A stretch of 59,558 nucleotides of DNA. Origin: an uncultured Bacteroidales bacterium. GTDB lineage: Bacteria > Bacteroidota > Bacteroidia > Bacteroidales > Bacteroidaceae. How positions within the stretch are numbered: position 1 is the stretch's first letter; each line of letters opens with the position of its first letter. Positions 18,205 through 27,386 of the stretch are shown here, piece by piece. Where the stretch lies: contig CACWIN010000009.1 of the NCBI GenBank assembly GCA_902760965.1, positions 1 through 59,558 of the forward strand, written 5' to 3'. Both the position numbers and the translations under genes were made by a program. Under the pieces are notes generated by a model that ran no database searches, was not told the DNA's origin, and saw nothing but the letters and a program-made list of their open reading frames with translations.

Positions 18205-19686
18205 ATGGCTTTTAAAAGAATTACAGCTGCCGAGGCAGCACGTTATGTCAAGAACGGTGACAACGTAGGTTTGAGCGGATTCACACCCGCCGGCACCCCC
18301 AAGGCCGTTACTCATGAGATTGGTTTAATGGCTCACGAACTTCACGAAAAAGGACAGGAGTTCCAGATAAGCCTCTTTACCGGTGCTTCGACCGGCGATT
18401 CATGCGACGGTATCCTGGCTCGCGAGCATGCCCTGAAGTACCGTGCCCCCTACACCACCAACAAGGATTTCCGCACTGCCGTAAACAACGGTGAAATAGC
18501 ATATAACGACATAAACCTGAGTCATATGGCCCAGGAAATGCGTTACGGTTTTTACGGAAAGCTCAACATTGGCATAATGGAGGCATTTGACGTTACCGAT
18601 GACGGCAAGATCTGGGTTACAGCCGGTGTAGGTATCGCTCCCACAGTGGCTCGTCTGGCCGACAAGCTTATCATAGAGCTCAACGCCGCCCATGCCCGCT
18701 GCGCCAAGGGACTGCATGACATTTATGAGCCGGCCGATCCCCCTTACCGCCGCGAGATTCCCGTATATCAGCCCAGCGACCACATTGGCAAGGACTACAT
18801 ACAGGTTGATCCCGCCAAGATAATCGGAGTAGTCGAGGTTAATATTCCCGATGAGGCACGTGGCTTTACCGCCCCCGATGAAACCACTCTCCAGATTGGC
18901 CACAACGTAGCCCAGTTCCTGATAAGCGACCTTAAGCGCGGCATAATCCCTTCCACTTTCCTGCCTTTGCAGAGTGGTGTGGGCAATGTTGCAAACGCCG
19001 TTCTTGGTGCTCTGGGTGAGGATCCTTCGGTTCCTGCATTCCAGATGTATACCGAGGTAATCCAGGATTCCGTGATCAACCTGATGCGTGAGGGTCACTG
19101 CAAGTTCGGTTCCAGCTCATCATTGAGCGTAAGCAACGAGACCCTGCAGGGAATCTACGATGACATGGACTTTTTCAAGGACAAGCTGGTGCTCCGTCCT
19201 ACCGAGATATCAAACAGCCCCGAGGTGGCACGCCGTCTGGGTCTTATAGCTATGAACACTGCCCTTGAGGCCGATATTTACGGAAACGTGAACTCAACTC
19301 ACGTAAGCGGCGTAAAGATGATGAACGGTGTGGGCGGTTCGGCCGATTTTACCCGCAACGCATTCATATCAATATTCAGCTGCCCGTCGGTTGCCAAAGG
19401 CGGCAAGATAAGCGCCATCGTACCCATGTGCACACACGTGGACCACAACGAGCACAGCGTAAAGGTCCTGATTACCGAGCAGGGTATTGCCGACCTTCGC
19501 GGCAAGTCACCCGCCGAGCGTGCAAAGTGCATCATTGAGAACTGCGTACACCCTGACTACAAGCAACTTATGTGGGATTACCTTAAGATTGCACAAAAGG
19601 GTCAGACCAGCCATGCACTTGACAAGGCATTTGCCCTGCACAAGGCCCTGGCCGAGAAGGGCGACATGCATCTGGCTGAATTTTAG
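18205..19686 (+). CDS. Acetyl-CoA hydrolase/transferase family (succinyl-CoA:acetate CoA-transferase type)
   Basis: A protein of 493 residues and a class I CoA-transferase of the Ach1/Cat1/AarC family. Recognisable parts are GDNVGLSGFTPAGTPKAV near residue 18 and GVGNVANAVLGALGED. The YTEVIQDS segment carries the probable catalytic glutamate (about E284) that forms the CoA thioester. A C-terminal RGKSPAERAKCIIENCVHP region is typical. In succinate- and acetate-producing anaerobes it would exchange CoA between succinyl-CoA and acetate, or salvage acetyl-CoA, in the cytoplasm. The exact acyl preference is inferred. It stands alone with its own promoter. Confidence 0.9.
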   Translation: MAFKRITAAEAARYVKNGDNVGLSGFTPAGTPKAVTHEIGLMAHELHEKGQEFQISLFTGASTGDSCDGILAREHALKYRAPYTTNKDFRTAVNNGEIAYNDINLSHMAQEMRYGFYGKLNIGIMEAFDVTDDGKIWVTAGVGIAPTVARLADKLIIELNAAHARCAKGLHDIYEPADPPYRREIPVYQPSDHIGKDYIQVDPAKIIGVVEVNIPDEARGFTAPDETTLQIGHNVAQFLISDLKRGIIPSTFLPLQSGVGNVANAVLGALGEDPSVPAFQMYTEVIQDSVINLMREGHCKFGSSSSLSVSNETLQGIYDDMDFFKDKLVLRPTEISNSPEVARRLGLIAMNTALEADIYGNVNSTHVSGVKMMNGVGGSADFTRNAFISIFSCPSVAKGGKISAIVPMCTHVDHNEHSVKVLITEQGIADLRGKSPAERAKCIIENCVHPDYKQLMWDYLKIAQKGQTSHALDKAFALHKALAEKGDMHLAEF

Positions 19687-19706
19687 GCCAAAAAAAGCTT
19701 AAAATA

Positions 19707-19739
19707 CTTGACAAGGGGTATCCCGAGGTATTATCTTTG
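19707..19739 (+). promoter_or_regulatory. Predicted promoter of the methyltransferase-ftsX-uppP run
   Basis: CTTG at 19707-19710, a 21-base spacer and TATCTTTG at 19732-19739. Gaps between the following genes are short, so this promoter may drive a long operon. Confidence 0.6.
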
Positions 19740-19747
19740 CGGTCACT

Positions 19748-19765
19748 GCGCGCGTAAGCGCGCGT
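19748..19765 (+). other. GC-rich hairpin in the 5' leader of the methyltransferase gene
   Basis: The leader contains GCGCGCG, then TAA, then GCGCGCG-like sequence, which folds into a short, very stable stem just before the ATG at 19775. It may limit ribosome access. There is no T-run, so it is not a terminator. Confidence 0.45.
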
Positions 19766-19774
19766 GCCTATAAG

Positions 19775-20674
19775 ATGTCGTATCAGGATTTCAAGCCTTG
19801 TCCATTATGCGGAGCGTTGGAGCAGATGCCCTACGCCAACTGCACTGACTTTACCGTCAGCCATGAATCCTATACGCTTTTAAGTTGTCCCCAATGCGGA
19901 GTTGTATATACGGCAAATCCCCCCAAGGAAGCCGATACGGCCCGTTATGACAAATTGGAACAGAAACTTAAGCTGGGTGATTCCCCGGCAGGCCTGATCA
20001 ACAGGCTGTACTACTATGTCAGGATCAGGACACTCAACAACAAGGCCCGCATTGTAGAAAACCAGTCTTACCGTACCGGAGGCTCGCTTTTGAATTACGG
20101 AGCAAAGACCGGGTTCTTTTCACACAGAATGGAAAGCCGCGGATGGAAGGTTACATCGATCGAAAAATACCATGAGGAGAGACTGTTCTCGCTCGAAATG
20201 TTCCACCACCGCATGTATGATGTCCCGGAAATGGACCAGTTCCACAACGAGACTTTCGATGTGATTACCCTTTGGCACGTGTTTGAGCACTGTTATGATC
20301 CCCACGGACTGTTGGACAGGTTCTATAATCTTTTACGCCCCAACGGCATACTTGTCATGGCCTGTCCCAACATAAATTCCACCGATGCAAAACACTACGG
20401 AGCATATTGGGCGGCATACGACGTGCCCAGGCATTTGTGGCATTTCAACCCCACATCGCTTAGCAGTCTGGCCCACAAGCACGGCTTTACCCTGATGCAC
20501 AGGGAAAAGATGCCATTTGACAGTTTCTACATATCGGTCCTGTCAGAGAAACAGAAAAAGCACTTCTTTCCGTTCCTGCGCGGAATGCTGTACGGACTGT
20601 ACTGCTGGCTGGTATCGCTTGTAAAACAGGACAAAAGCAGTTCTATCGTTTACGTTTTCAGGAAAAGGCAATAA
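19775..20674 (+). CDS. Class I SAM-dependent methyltransferase with N-terminal zinc ribbon
   Basis: A protein of 299 residues. Paired cysteines C9/C12 and C38/C41 (CPLC and CPQC) form a zinc ribbon. A Methyltransf_23-like Rossmann domain follows: LLNYGAKTGFFSHRMESRG for SAM binding, FDVITLWHVFEHCYDP as the motif II region, and ACPNINSTDAKHYGAYW. Similar proteins occur in Bacteroidota surface-polysaccharide and lipid loci, but the substrate here is unknown. The C-terminal 50 residues are hydrophobic (LRGMLYGLYCWLVSLV) and could touch the membrane. ftsX follows 5 bases later. Confidence 0.8.
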   Translation: MSYQDFKPCPLCGALEQMPYANCTDFTVSHESYTLLSCPQCGVVYTANPPKEADTARYDKLEQKLKLGDSPAGLINRLYYYVRIRTLNNKARIVENQSYRTGGSLLNYGAKTGFFSHRMESRGWKVTSIEKYHEERLFSLEMFHHRMYDVPEMDQFHNETFDVITLWHVFEHCYDPHGLLDRFYNLLRPNGILVMACPNINSTDAKHYGAYWAAYDVPRHLWHFNPTSLSSLAHKHGFTLMHREKMPFDSFYISVLSEKQKKHFFPFLRGMLYGLYCWLVSLVKQDKSSSIVYVFRKRQ

Positions 20675-20679
20675 CACAT

Positions 20680-21552
20680 ATGGCAAAACCTAAAAAAAAG
20701 AGAAAGATTGATTTGCTGTTCATTACAGCATGCATTAGCACATCGCTTGTGCTTTTGCTGATTGGAATAGTGGCCTTGCTGCTGCTTACCGCAAATGATC
20801 TTTCCAGACAGCTCAAACAGGAAATGGTTGTTGAGGTGATACTCAAGGAGAACATTACCGATACGCAGTTCAGCTCACTACGACGCAGCTTAGAGGCAGC
20901 CCCCTACTGTGTTTCGTGTTCGTTCATCTCAAAGGACGACGCTCTTAAGGAGATGACAAAAGCCATGGGCACCGACCCGTCAGAGTTCCTGGAATACAAT
21001 CCGTTCTATGCCTCGCTGAATATCCGGATGAAAGCCGATTATGCATGCAACGACAGTCTTAAAGTGATTGAAAACCGAATCTCCAAAATGGAGGGCGTAC
21101 GTGAGGTTACCTGGCAAAAGGATATTCTGGACATAATAAACCGTAACATAAACAAGATTGCCGCCATACTGCTGGTTCTGGCGCTGATCCTGTCCATGGT
21201 TTCGTTCACACTGATAAACAACACCATAAAACTTACCATCTACTCGCAGCGTTTTATCCTGTATTCAATGAAACTTGTGGGAGCCAAATGGTCATTCATA
21301 CGCAAGCCATTCATAACAAGAAACCTGTGGATTGGACTGACATCGGCCATACTGGCTTGCCTCATACTCTGGTACGGGCTCAAGTTGGGACTCAAATACG
21401 AACCGTGGCTTTATATGCTTACCGAGCCCAGGATCATTGTCCCCGTATTTGCGGTTGTAACGGTAATAGGCCTGATTATTACGGGCGTATGCGCATTGCA
21501 CTCGGTTAACCGTTTCCTCAGGATGAAATCGGGCGAACTTCATTACGTTTAA
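20680..21552 (+). CDS. ftsX: Cell division protein FtsX (permease-like)
   Basis: A protein of 290 residues. A lysine-rich N-terminal cytoplasmic tail is followed by a first membrane helix (LLFITACISTSLVLLL). The FtsX extracellular domain spans about 45-165, and three further helices span about 170-285. FtsX works with the ATPase FtsE at the septum to activate peptidoglycan amidases; ftsE is not in this window. Length and topology match Bacteroidota FtsX. It is followed by DUF3098 and uppP, an order I recall as conserved in Bacteroidales. Confidence 0.88.
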   Translation: MAKPKKKRKIDLLFITACISTSLVLLLIGIVALLLLTANDLSRQLKQEMVVEVILKENITDTQFSSLRRSLEAAPYCVSCSFISKDDALKEMTKAMGTDPSEFLEYNPFYASLNIRMKADYACNDSLKVIENRISKMEGVREVTWQKDILDIINRNINKIAAILLVLALILSMVSFTLINNTIKLTIYSQRFILYSMKLVGAKWSFIRKPFITRNLWIGLTSAILACLILWYGLKLGLKYEPWLYMLTEPRIIVPVFAVVTVIGLIITGVCALHSVNRFLRMKSGELHYV

Positions 21553-21568
21553 ACAAAAAAACAAAGAT

Positions 21569-21817
21569 ATGGACAAGAAACAATTAGCATTCACCAAGAC
21601 AAATTACATTCTTACAGCCGTAGGGATGGCGTTAATCATCATCGGACTTATCCTTATGACCGGTCCCAACTGCACGGACCTGACATTTGAGCCCGATATT
21701 TTCAGCGTACGCCGTATTAAAGTGGCTCCGGTTGTGACTCTGATTGGCTTTATCACCATTATTGTGGCCATAGCTTACAAGCCCAAGGCCGATAAACCCC
21801 AAGACAAGGAAGAATGA
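21569..21817 (+). CDS. DUF3098 small membrane protein
   Basis: An 82-residue protein with two hydrophobic helices (about 11-30 and 50-67) joined by a short loop with [15 protein letters not shown]. The loop is characteristic of DUF3098 proteins, which sit between ftsX and uppP in Bacteroidota. Function is unknown; context suggests the cell envelope or division. It overlaps uppP by 4 bases, indicating translational coupling. Confidence 0.87.
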   Translation: MDKKQLAFTKTNYILTAVGMALIIIGLILMTGPNCTDLTFEPDIFSVRRIKVAPVVTLIGFITIIVAIAYKPKADKPQDKEE

Positions 21818-22635
21818 ACTGGCTGGAATCACTCGTTTTGGGACTGCTTCAGGGACTTACGGAGTATCTTCCCATAAGCAGCAGCGGACACCTGGCAATT
21901 GCATCGTCACTCTTTGGGATTGATGGTGAGCAGAATATGGCTTTTACCGTCCTGGTACATGTAGCTACGGTCCTGAGCACACTGGTCATTCTGTGGAAAG
22001 AGATTGTCTGGATACTACGTGACCTGTTTACACGTCAAAGTTGGAAAAGCTACAGCGGACTGAACCAGGGCACACGTTATGCCATCAATATTGTAATCTC
22101 CATGATTCCTGTAGGCATTGTGGGCCTGTTCTTTAAGGACAGCATTGAGGAGATATTCGGTTCCGGCACCACAGTTGTAGGCTGCTGCCTGCTGATTACG
22201 GCTGCCCTGCTCACATTCTCATACTATGCCAAGCCCCGCCAGAGAGAGGAGATATCGGGTCTGCACGCATTTGTGATAGGCATTGCACAGGCTATAGCCG
22301 TTCTGCCGGGTTTGTCACGTTCAGGCTCCACAATAGCCACAGGCTTGCTGTTGGGCAACAAGAAGGAACGTCTGGCCCAGTTCTCATTCCTTATGGTCAT
22401 TCCTCCCATATTGGGCGAGGCATTGCTGGACATGAAGGATCTGGTTGAATCGGCCGGAGCCGGTACAACCGGAGAGCAGACTGGCGTTGGAGTGCTGATT
22501 ATAGGATTCCTGGCTGCATTCCTGTCAGGCTGTGCCGCTTGCAAATGGATGATATCCATTGTGCGCAAAGGCAAACTGATATGGTTTGGCGTATATTGCG
22601 CCGTAGCCGGATTGTTAACCCTGCTGTTCCTGTAA
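21814..22635 (+). CDS. uppP: Undecaprenyl-diphosphatase UppP (BacA)
   Basis: A protein of 273 residues with about eight membrane helices. Both family motifs are present: [10 protein letters not shown] at residues 17-26, with the catalytic glutamate, and [10 protein letters not shown] near 163. It dephosphorylates undecaprenyl diphosphate in the inner membrane to recycle the lipid carrier for peptidoglycan and surface polysaccharides. That carrier would also be needed by the polymer cluster downstream. truB begins 3 bases after the stop. Confidence 0.96.
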   Translation: MNWLESLVLGLLQGLTEYLPISSSGHLAIASSLFGIDGEQNMAFTVLVHVATVLSTLVILWKEIVWILRDLFTRQSWKSYSGLNQGTRYAINIVISMIPVGIVGLFFKDSIEEIFGSGTTVVGCCLLITAALLTFSYYAKPRQREEISGLHAFVIGIAQAIAVLPGLSRSGSTIATGLLLGNKKERLAQFSFLMVIPPILGEALLDMKDLVESAGAGTTGEQTGVGVLIIGFLAAFLSGCAACKWMISIVRKGKLIWFGVYCAVAGLLTLLFL

Positions 22636-22638
22636 GAG

Positions 22639-23349
22639 ATGAATTTTCAGGAGGGAGTGATACTTGCTTTTGACAAGCCTTACCGCTGGACATCGTTTGA
22701 TGTTGTGGGCAAGGTACGCTGGATGATATGCCGTCGCTTGGGAGTAAAGAAGCTCAAGGTGGGGCATGCCGGCACACTTGACCCGCTGGCCACCGGTGTA
22801 CTGATAGTTTGCACCGGCCGTGCCACAAAACGCATTGAAGAACTGCAGTCAGGCACTAAGGAGTATTACGCCACAATACGTCTGGGAGCAACCACCCCGT
22901 CGTATGACCTGGAAAAACCTATTGATGCAACCTACCCCACGGAACACATTACCCGCCAAATGGTGGAGCAGGTCCTGGAACGTTTCAGGGGCAGGATTGA
23001 ACAGGTTCCGCCCACATTTTCGGCCTGTAAGGTTGACGGCAAACGCGCTTACAAGATGGCCCGAAAGGGTGACCAAGTGGAACTCAAGCCCAAAACACTT
23101 GTCATTGACGAGCTGGAACTTACCGAGTGCAACCTGCCGGACATAACCATCCGGGTGGTTTGCAGCAAGGGAACCTACATAAGGGCATTGGCCCGCGACA
23201 TTGGGCAGGCTCTTGACAGCGGCGGGCACCTTATTGCACTTAGGCGTACCCGTGTGGGTGACTATAAGGCCGAGGAATGCCTGAACCCCGAAAAGTTCAG
23301 TGAATGGCTTGAAAACCAGACTATCCAAATAACCCAAGATCAACAATAA
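22639..23349 (+). CDS. truB: tRNA pseudouridine(55) synthase TruB
   Basis: A protein of 236 residues. The catalytic motif GHAGTLDPLATG carries the nucleophile Asp48. Also present are KEYYATIRLGATT, VPPTFSACKVDGKRAYKMAR and the SKGTYIRALARDIG segment. It makes pseudouridine 55 in the T-loop of tRNAs. The C-terminal PUA-like extension is short, as in other Bacteroidota. It lies in the run uppP-truB, after which the CDP-alditol genes are inserted. Confidence 0.95.
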   Translation: MNFQEGVILAFDKPYRWTSFDVVGKVRWMICRRLGVKKLKVGHAGTLDPLATGVLIVCTGRATKRIEELQSGTKEYYATIRLGATTPSYDLEKPIDATYPTEHITRQMVEQVLERFRGRIEQVPPTFSACKVDGKRAYKMARKGDQVELKPKTLVIDELELTECNLPDITIRVVCSKGTYIRALARDIGQALDSGGHLIALRRTRVGDYKAEECLNPEKFSEWLENQTIQITQDQQ

Positions 23350-23358
23350 AGGACACAT

Positions 23359-24051
23359 ATGAACATAGCGATTATACTATCCGGAGGAACAGGAACCCGA
23401 ATGGGTCTTTCAATCCCCAAGCAATATGTGGAGGTAAACGGCATTCCCGTTATCCAGTATTGCCTTAAAACACTTCTTGGGCACAAGATGGTGGATATGG
23501 CCGTAATTGCCGTTGCCGATGAATGGCAGGACTTTGTTCAGCAATGTGTTGACCGATTATCGCCCAAAATCCCCGTTTATTACTCCCAACCCGGAGATAC
23601 CAGACAGGGATCCATAATAAACGCCCTTAAGGTAACCAAACAGAAAGGAGCAAAAGATAATGATATAGTGCTGATTCATGATGCGGCCCGTCCGCTTTTA
23701 TCGGCCAGTCTGGCTGCTGACTGCATCAATGCCTGCAAGGATGCCGATGCCGTACTTCCGGTCATTCCCGCCAAGGACACAATCTACCTGAGCCGTGACG
23801 GACAGCATATTGACTCCCTGCTGGAGCGCAAGACCCTTTGGAACGGTCAGGCCCCCGAGGCTTTCAGGTTTGGCTCATATTACCAGGCCAATATGAATAT
23901 GACCCGGGAACAGATAAAACTGATAACCGGCAGTACCGAGGTTTCGTATAGGGCCGGACTTAAATGCGTGCTTATTCCGGGTGATCCCGCAAACTTTAAG
24001 ATAACCACCCAGGAGGACCTGTCCAACTTTCAAGCTATTGTAAACAAATGA
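23359..24051 (+). CDS. IspD/TarI-family alditol-phosphate cytidylyltransferase
   Basis: A protein of 230 residues. The CTP loop is LSGGTGTRMG near residues 7-16, followed by PKQYVEVNG. HDAARPLL lies near 107, with IPAKDTIYL, WNGQAPEAF and a C-terminal NFKITTQEDL. The family includes IspD and TarI/Bcs1/AbpA-type enzymes that make CDP-ribitol or CDP-arabinitol. The alditol assignment rests on context: its stop overlaps the start of a GatD/TarJ-like dehydrogenase by 4 bases, followed by a pentulose-phosphate epimerase, and alditol-phosphate transferases lie downstream. It differs clearly from the IspD-family protein at 5806. The substrate pentitol is not determined. Confidence 0.78.
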   Translation: MNIAIILSGGTGTRMGLSIPKQYVEVNGIPVIQYCLKTLLGHKMVDMAVIAVADEWQDFVQQCVDRLSPKIPVYYSQPGDTRQGSIINALKVTKQKGAKDNDIVLIHDAARPLLSASLAADCINACKDADAVLPVIPAKDTIYLSRDGQHIDSLLERKTLWNGQAPEAFRFGSYYQANMNMTREQIKLITGSTEVSYRAGLKCVLIPGDPANFKITTQEDLSNFQAIVNK

Positions 24052-25067
24052 AAGCGTACAATCTCCTTAACATAGGTGACCTGAGATTTCAGGATGTCCC
24101 CATGCCTGAATGCGGCAGCGGATGGGCTATAGTCCAGGTTAAGGCTGCCGGAATATGCAGCTCCGATGTTCCCAGAGTGTTCACCAAAGGCACATACCAC
24201 TTCCCGACCGTTCCCGGACATGAGTTCTCGGGCATAGTCCATAGCGTTGCCGATGCAAAGGACAGCAACTGGGTAGGAAAGCGCGTAGGAGTATTTCCGC
24301 TCATCCCGTGCCGCAACTGCCAGCCCTGCAAGGACAGGCATTACGAGATGTGCGAGCATTATGACTATGTAGGTTCACGCCGTGACGGAGCCTTTGCCCA
24401 GTATGTGGCAGTTCCCGTCTGGAATCTTATACAGATACCTGACAACATGCCTTTTGAGGTTGCAGCTATGCTTGAACCTCTCTCTGTTGCCTTGCACGCC
24501 GTAAAATTCGGCAATGTTACAAAAACAGATAACGTGGCCGTGATAGGTACCGGAATGATTGGAATTACCGCAGGTCTATGGGCAAAAAATATGGGAGCAA
24601 GTCACGTTACGGTAATAGGCCGAAGTCAGGACAAACGCTCCATGGTTGAGCAATGCGGGCTTGATTACGCAATAGGTCTCAATGACAATGACCAGGACAG
24701 TTATGATTTTGTCCTTGAAGCCGTAGGTACCCCCGATGCTGTCCAAATGGCAATCAACGCCACAAAACGCGGAGGAAGGCTGGTTCTTATGGGCAACCCC
24801 AGCGGTGACATCATGTTAAAGCAGGCCATATACTGGAAAATTCTGCGCAAGCAGCTCAGAATGACCGGCACATGGAATTCATCATATGACGGGACCAATC
24901 CATCGGACTGGACCGATGCCGTTCAGGCCCTGTCAGGCAACCAAATAGATGCAGCAAGCCTTATTACGCACAGGTTCAATCAGAATGACCTGATGCAGGG
25001 ATTGCAGCTTATGAAACAGCATAAAGAGCCCTACTGCAAGGTAATGACTCTTTGGAATCAGGAATAA
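24048..25067 (+). CDS. Zinc-dependent alditol-phosphate dehydrogenase (GatD/TarJ-like)
   Basis: A protein of 339 residues, medium-chain dehydrogenase family. Catalytic zinc ligands are C37 (GICSSD) and H58/E59 (GHEFSG). Structural zinc cysteines are C88, C91, C94 and C102. The NAD(P) loop is AVIGTGMIGI near 163. The YVGSRRDGAFAQY and KILRKQL segments recall galactitol-1-phosphate 5-dehydrogenase. In TarJ/Bcs1 the reverse reaction reduces ribulose 5-phosphate to ribitol 5-phosphate. Coupled to the cytidylyltransferase by a 4-base overlap, it most likely makes a pentitol phosphate for CDP activation. Ketose identity is inferred. Confidence 0.8.
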   Translation: MKAYNLLNIGDLRFQDVPMPECGSGWAIVQVKAAGICSSDVPRVFTKGTYHFPTVPGHEFSGIVHSVADAKDSNWVGKRVGVFPLIPCRNCQPCKDRHYEMCEHYDYVGSRRDGAFAQYVAVPVWNLIQIPDNMPFEVAAMLEPLSVALHAVKFGNVTKTDNVAVIGTGMIGITAGLWAKNMGASHVTVIGRSQDKRSMVEQCGLDYAIGLNDNDQDSYDFVLEAVGTPDAVQMAINATKRGGRLVLMGNPSGDIMLKQAIYWKILRKQLRMTGTWNSSYDGTNPSDWTDAVQALSGNQIDAASLITHRFNQNDLMQGLQLMKQHKEPYCKVMTLWNQE

Positions 25068-25087
25068 ACCATCAAATAGAGATAAAA

Positions 25088-25768
25088 ATGGCACCACACA
25101 AAAAAGAGATTTCGGCATCAATGATGTGTTCGGACCTTGTGAACCTTAAAGAGACACTTAAGATTTTTGAGGACGAGGGGGTAGAACATCTTCATATTGA
25201 CATGATGGACGGAACGTTTGTTCCCAACTTTGGACTTGGTGTTGACTACATCCGCAGCCTTAGGGAACTTACTTCCATTCCTTTGGACCTGCACATGATG
25301 ATTAAGGATCCGGAGTACAAATTCCAGTGGGTCGGCATTAAAGAGACCGATATTGTGTCCATTCACTATGAAAGCACTTTCCAGGTGCAGCGTGCATTGG
25401 ATTACCTGCAGCCTTTTGGTTGCAAACGTTTCCTGGCCATAAATCCCGCCACACCGGTTTATGACCTTGAGGAGGTCCTGGACTATATTGACGGTATAAA
25501 CCTGTTGATGGTTAACCCCGGATTTGCCGGTCAAAAGATTGTACCTTCGACCATAAAAAAGGCCGAAAAGGTAATGCAGCTGCTCAAGGAAAAGAACCAC
25601 GAGAATGTAATTGTTGAGGTTGACGGAAACATTACCCTTGAGCATGCATCCACACTGAGCAAAATTGGAGCCAGTGTATTTGTTGCCGGAATGTCCAGCT
25701 TGTTTAAGGGCGACATAAACAAGTATGCATACAATCTTGAGATGCTGCGCAAAGCGATAAACAATTGA
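25088..25768 (+). CDS. Ribulose-phosphate 3-epimerase family protein
   Basis: About 226 residues forming a TIM barrel. Metal and phosphate sites are visible: HIDMMDGTF (H36, D38), DLHMM (H69) and NPGFAGQ near 145. The ATG at 25088 is preferred over 25052, which would overlap the previous gene's end. The family interconverts ribulose 5-phosphate and xylulose 5-phosphate; AlsE-type relatives act on allulose 6-phosphate. Placed directly after the cytidylyltransferase-dehydrogenase pair, it may supply the ketose substrate. If the reductase uses xylulose 5-phosphate the product would be arabinitol rather than ribitol. It could also simply be the housekeeping rpe. Confidence 0.82.
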   Translation: MAPHKKEISASMMCSDLVNLKETLKIFEDEGVEHLHIDMMDGTFVPNFGLGVDYIRSLRELTSIPLDLHMMIKDPEYKFQWVGIKETDIVSIHYESTFQVQRALDYLQPFGCKRFLAINPATPVYDLEEVLDYIDGINLLMVNPGFAGQKIVPSTIKKAEKVMQLLKEKNHENVIVEVDGNITLEHASTLSKIGASVFVAGMSSLFKGDINKYAYNLEMLRKAINN

Positions 25769-25794
25769 AAGTAACAACAACTAAATACTGAATA

Positions 25795-26913
25795 ATGAAA
25801 CTGTCACAATTCAAATTCAAACTCCCCGAGGAGAGAATTGCAAAATTTCCTGTGGATAACCGCGACGAATCAAGACTTATGGTTGTTCACAAGAAAACCG
25901 GCGAGATTGAACACGTGATGTTCAAGGAAATCATTAATTACTTTAATGAAAAGGACGTTTTTGTATTCAATGACACACGCGTTTTTCCCGCACGCCTGTA
26001 CGGAAACAAGGAAAAAACCGGTGCCTGCATTGAGGTCTTCCTGCTGCGTGAGCTGCGCGAAGAGAATCTGCTTTGGGACGTTCAGGTAGATCCTGCCCGT
26101 AAGATCCGCATTGGAAACAAACTCTATTTTGGCGAGGACAACTCAATGGTTGCCGAGGTGATTGACAATACCACCTCACGCGGCCGTGTACTGAGATTCC
26201 TGTATGACGGACCTCACGACGAATTCAAGAAAGCGCTTTACGCACTTGGCGAGGCCCCCATTCCAACCTACCTTAAGCGCAAGGCATGCGCCTGGTCTTA
26301 TGACAGGGAGGGAAATGTAATCCAGATTCCCTTTGACCAGAAGAGTGCTACCGATACCTGCGACGACGAGCGTTTCCAGACCATTTTTGCAAAGAACGAA
26401 GGTGCCGTAACCGCACCCACCTCCGGAATGCATTTTAGCCGCGAGCTCCTTAAGCGCATGGAGATTAAGGGTATTGACAGTGCATTCATAACCATGCACT
26501 GCGGACTTGGCAATTTCCGTGAGATTGACGTTGAGGACCTTACCAAGCACAAGATGGAGTCCGAGGAGATGTTTGTAACCGAGGAATGCACAAACATTGT
26601 AAATAACGCCAAACTCAGCGGCCACAAGATTTGCGCGATAGGCAACACTGTAAACCGCGCTCTGGAGACCGTTGTAGGTACAGACCATCTTATCAAGCCG
26701 TTTGAGGGCTGGACCAACAAGTTCATATTCCCGCCCTACGACTTTAATGTTGCCGACAGCATGGTAAGCAATTTCCAGCTCCCGGAATCCGTACAGCTGA
26801 TGCTTACTTGCGCCTATGGCGGATATGACCTGATTATGGGTGCTTATAACCTGGCAGTCAAGGAAGGTTACAGGTTTGGCTGCTACGGCGACGCAATGCT
26901 TATCACAGACTGA
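25795..26913 (+). CDS. queA: S-adenosylmethionine:tRNA ribosyltransferase-isomerase QueA
   Basis: A protein of 372 residues. It contains the family sequences [37 protein letters not shown] and [11 protein letters not shown]. QueA transfers and isomerises the ribose of SAM onto 7-aminomethyl-7-deazaguanine in tRNA, giving epoxyqueuosine. It is somewhat longer than the E. coli protein because of an internal insertion around residues 150-190 ([12 protein letters not shown]), which I believe is common in Bacteroidota. It lies 26 bases after the epimerase and 8 bases before folK. Confidence 0.93.
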   Translation: MKLSQFKFKLPEERIAKFPVDNRDESRLMVVHKKTGEIEHVMFKEIINYFNEKDVFVFNDTRVFPARLYGNKEKTGACIEVFLLRELREENLLWDVQVDPARKIRIGNKLYFGEDNSMVAEVIDNTTSRGRVLRFLYDGPHDEFKKALYALGEAPIPTYLKRKACAWSYDREGNVIQIPFDQKSATDTCDDERFQTIFAKNEGAVTAPTSGMHFSRELLKRMEIKGIDSAFITMHCGLGNFREIDVEDLTKHKMESEEMFVTEECTNIVNNAKLSGHKICAIGNTVNRALETVVGTDHLIKPFEGWTNKFIFPPYDFNVADSMVSNFQLPESVQLMLTCAYGGYDLIMGAYNLAVKEGYRFGCYGDAMLITD

Positions 26914-26921
26914 CGGATATC

Positions 26922-27386
26922 ATGGCCAATCTGTACCTTTCTTTAGGAACCAATCTTGGTGACAGGCAGTCCAATCTGAAGACTGCCCTGGCACATATTG
27001 GCCAAAAGATAGGTACTGTTCTGGCTGTATCGGACATTATGGAAACCGAGCCATGGGGATTTGACAGCCCCAACAGTTTCCTTAACGTTGCGGCAAAGGT
27101 ACAGACCGGACTTGACCCTGCCGATGTCCTGCAAAAGACCCAACAGATAGAAAAAGATATGGGACGTACCGCCAAGACCGGTGCCGACGGTTATCAGGAC
27201 AGGATAATAGATATTGACATCCTGCTGTATGACAGTCTGGTCATGGACACCCCTGATCTTACTGTTCCGCACAAACTTATGCACAAACGCAGGTTTGTAC
27301 TGGAACCTTTAGCACGGATTGCACCCCAACTGGAACATCCGGTCCTGCACCAGAACATCAGTGAACTGTTAACCCAACTTGATTGA
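26922..27386 (+). CDS. folK: 2-amino-4-hydroxy-6-hydroxymethyldihydropteridine diphosphokinase
   Basis: A protein of 154 residues. It has SLGTNLGDRQSNL at the N-terminus, ETEPWGFDSPNSFLN, and the DRIIDIDILLYD and HKRRFVLEPLARIAP motifs of HPPK. It pyrophosphorylates the pterin substrate in folate synthesis. It is preceded by queA and followed without a gap by a small ORF. Confidence 0.94.
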   Translation: MANLYLSLGTNLGDRQSNLKTALAHIGQKIGTVLAVSDIMETEPWGFDSPNSFLNVAAKVQTGLDPADVLQKTQQIEKDMGRTAKTGADGYQDRIIDIDILLYDSLVMDTPDLTVPHKLMHKRRFVLEPLARIAPQLEHPVLHQNISELLTQLD

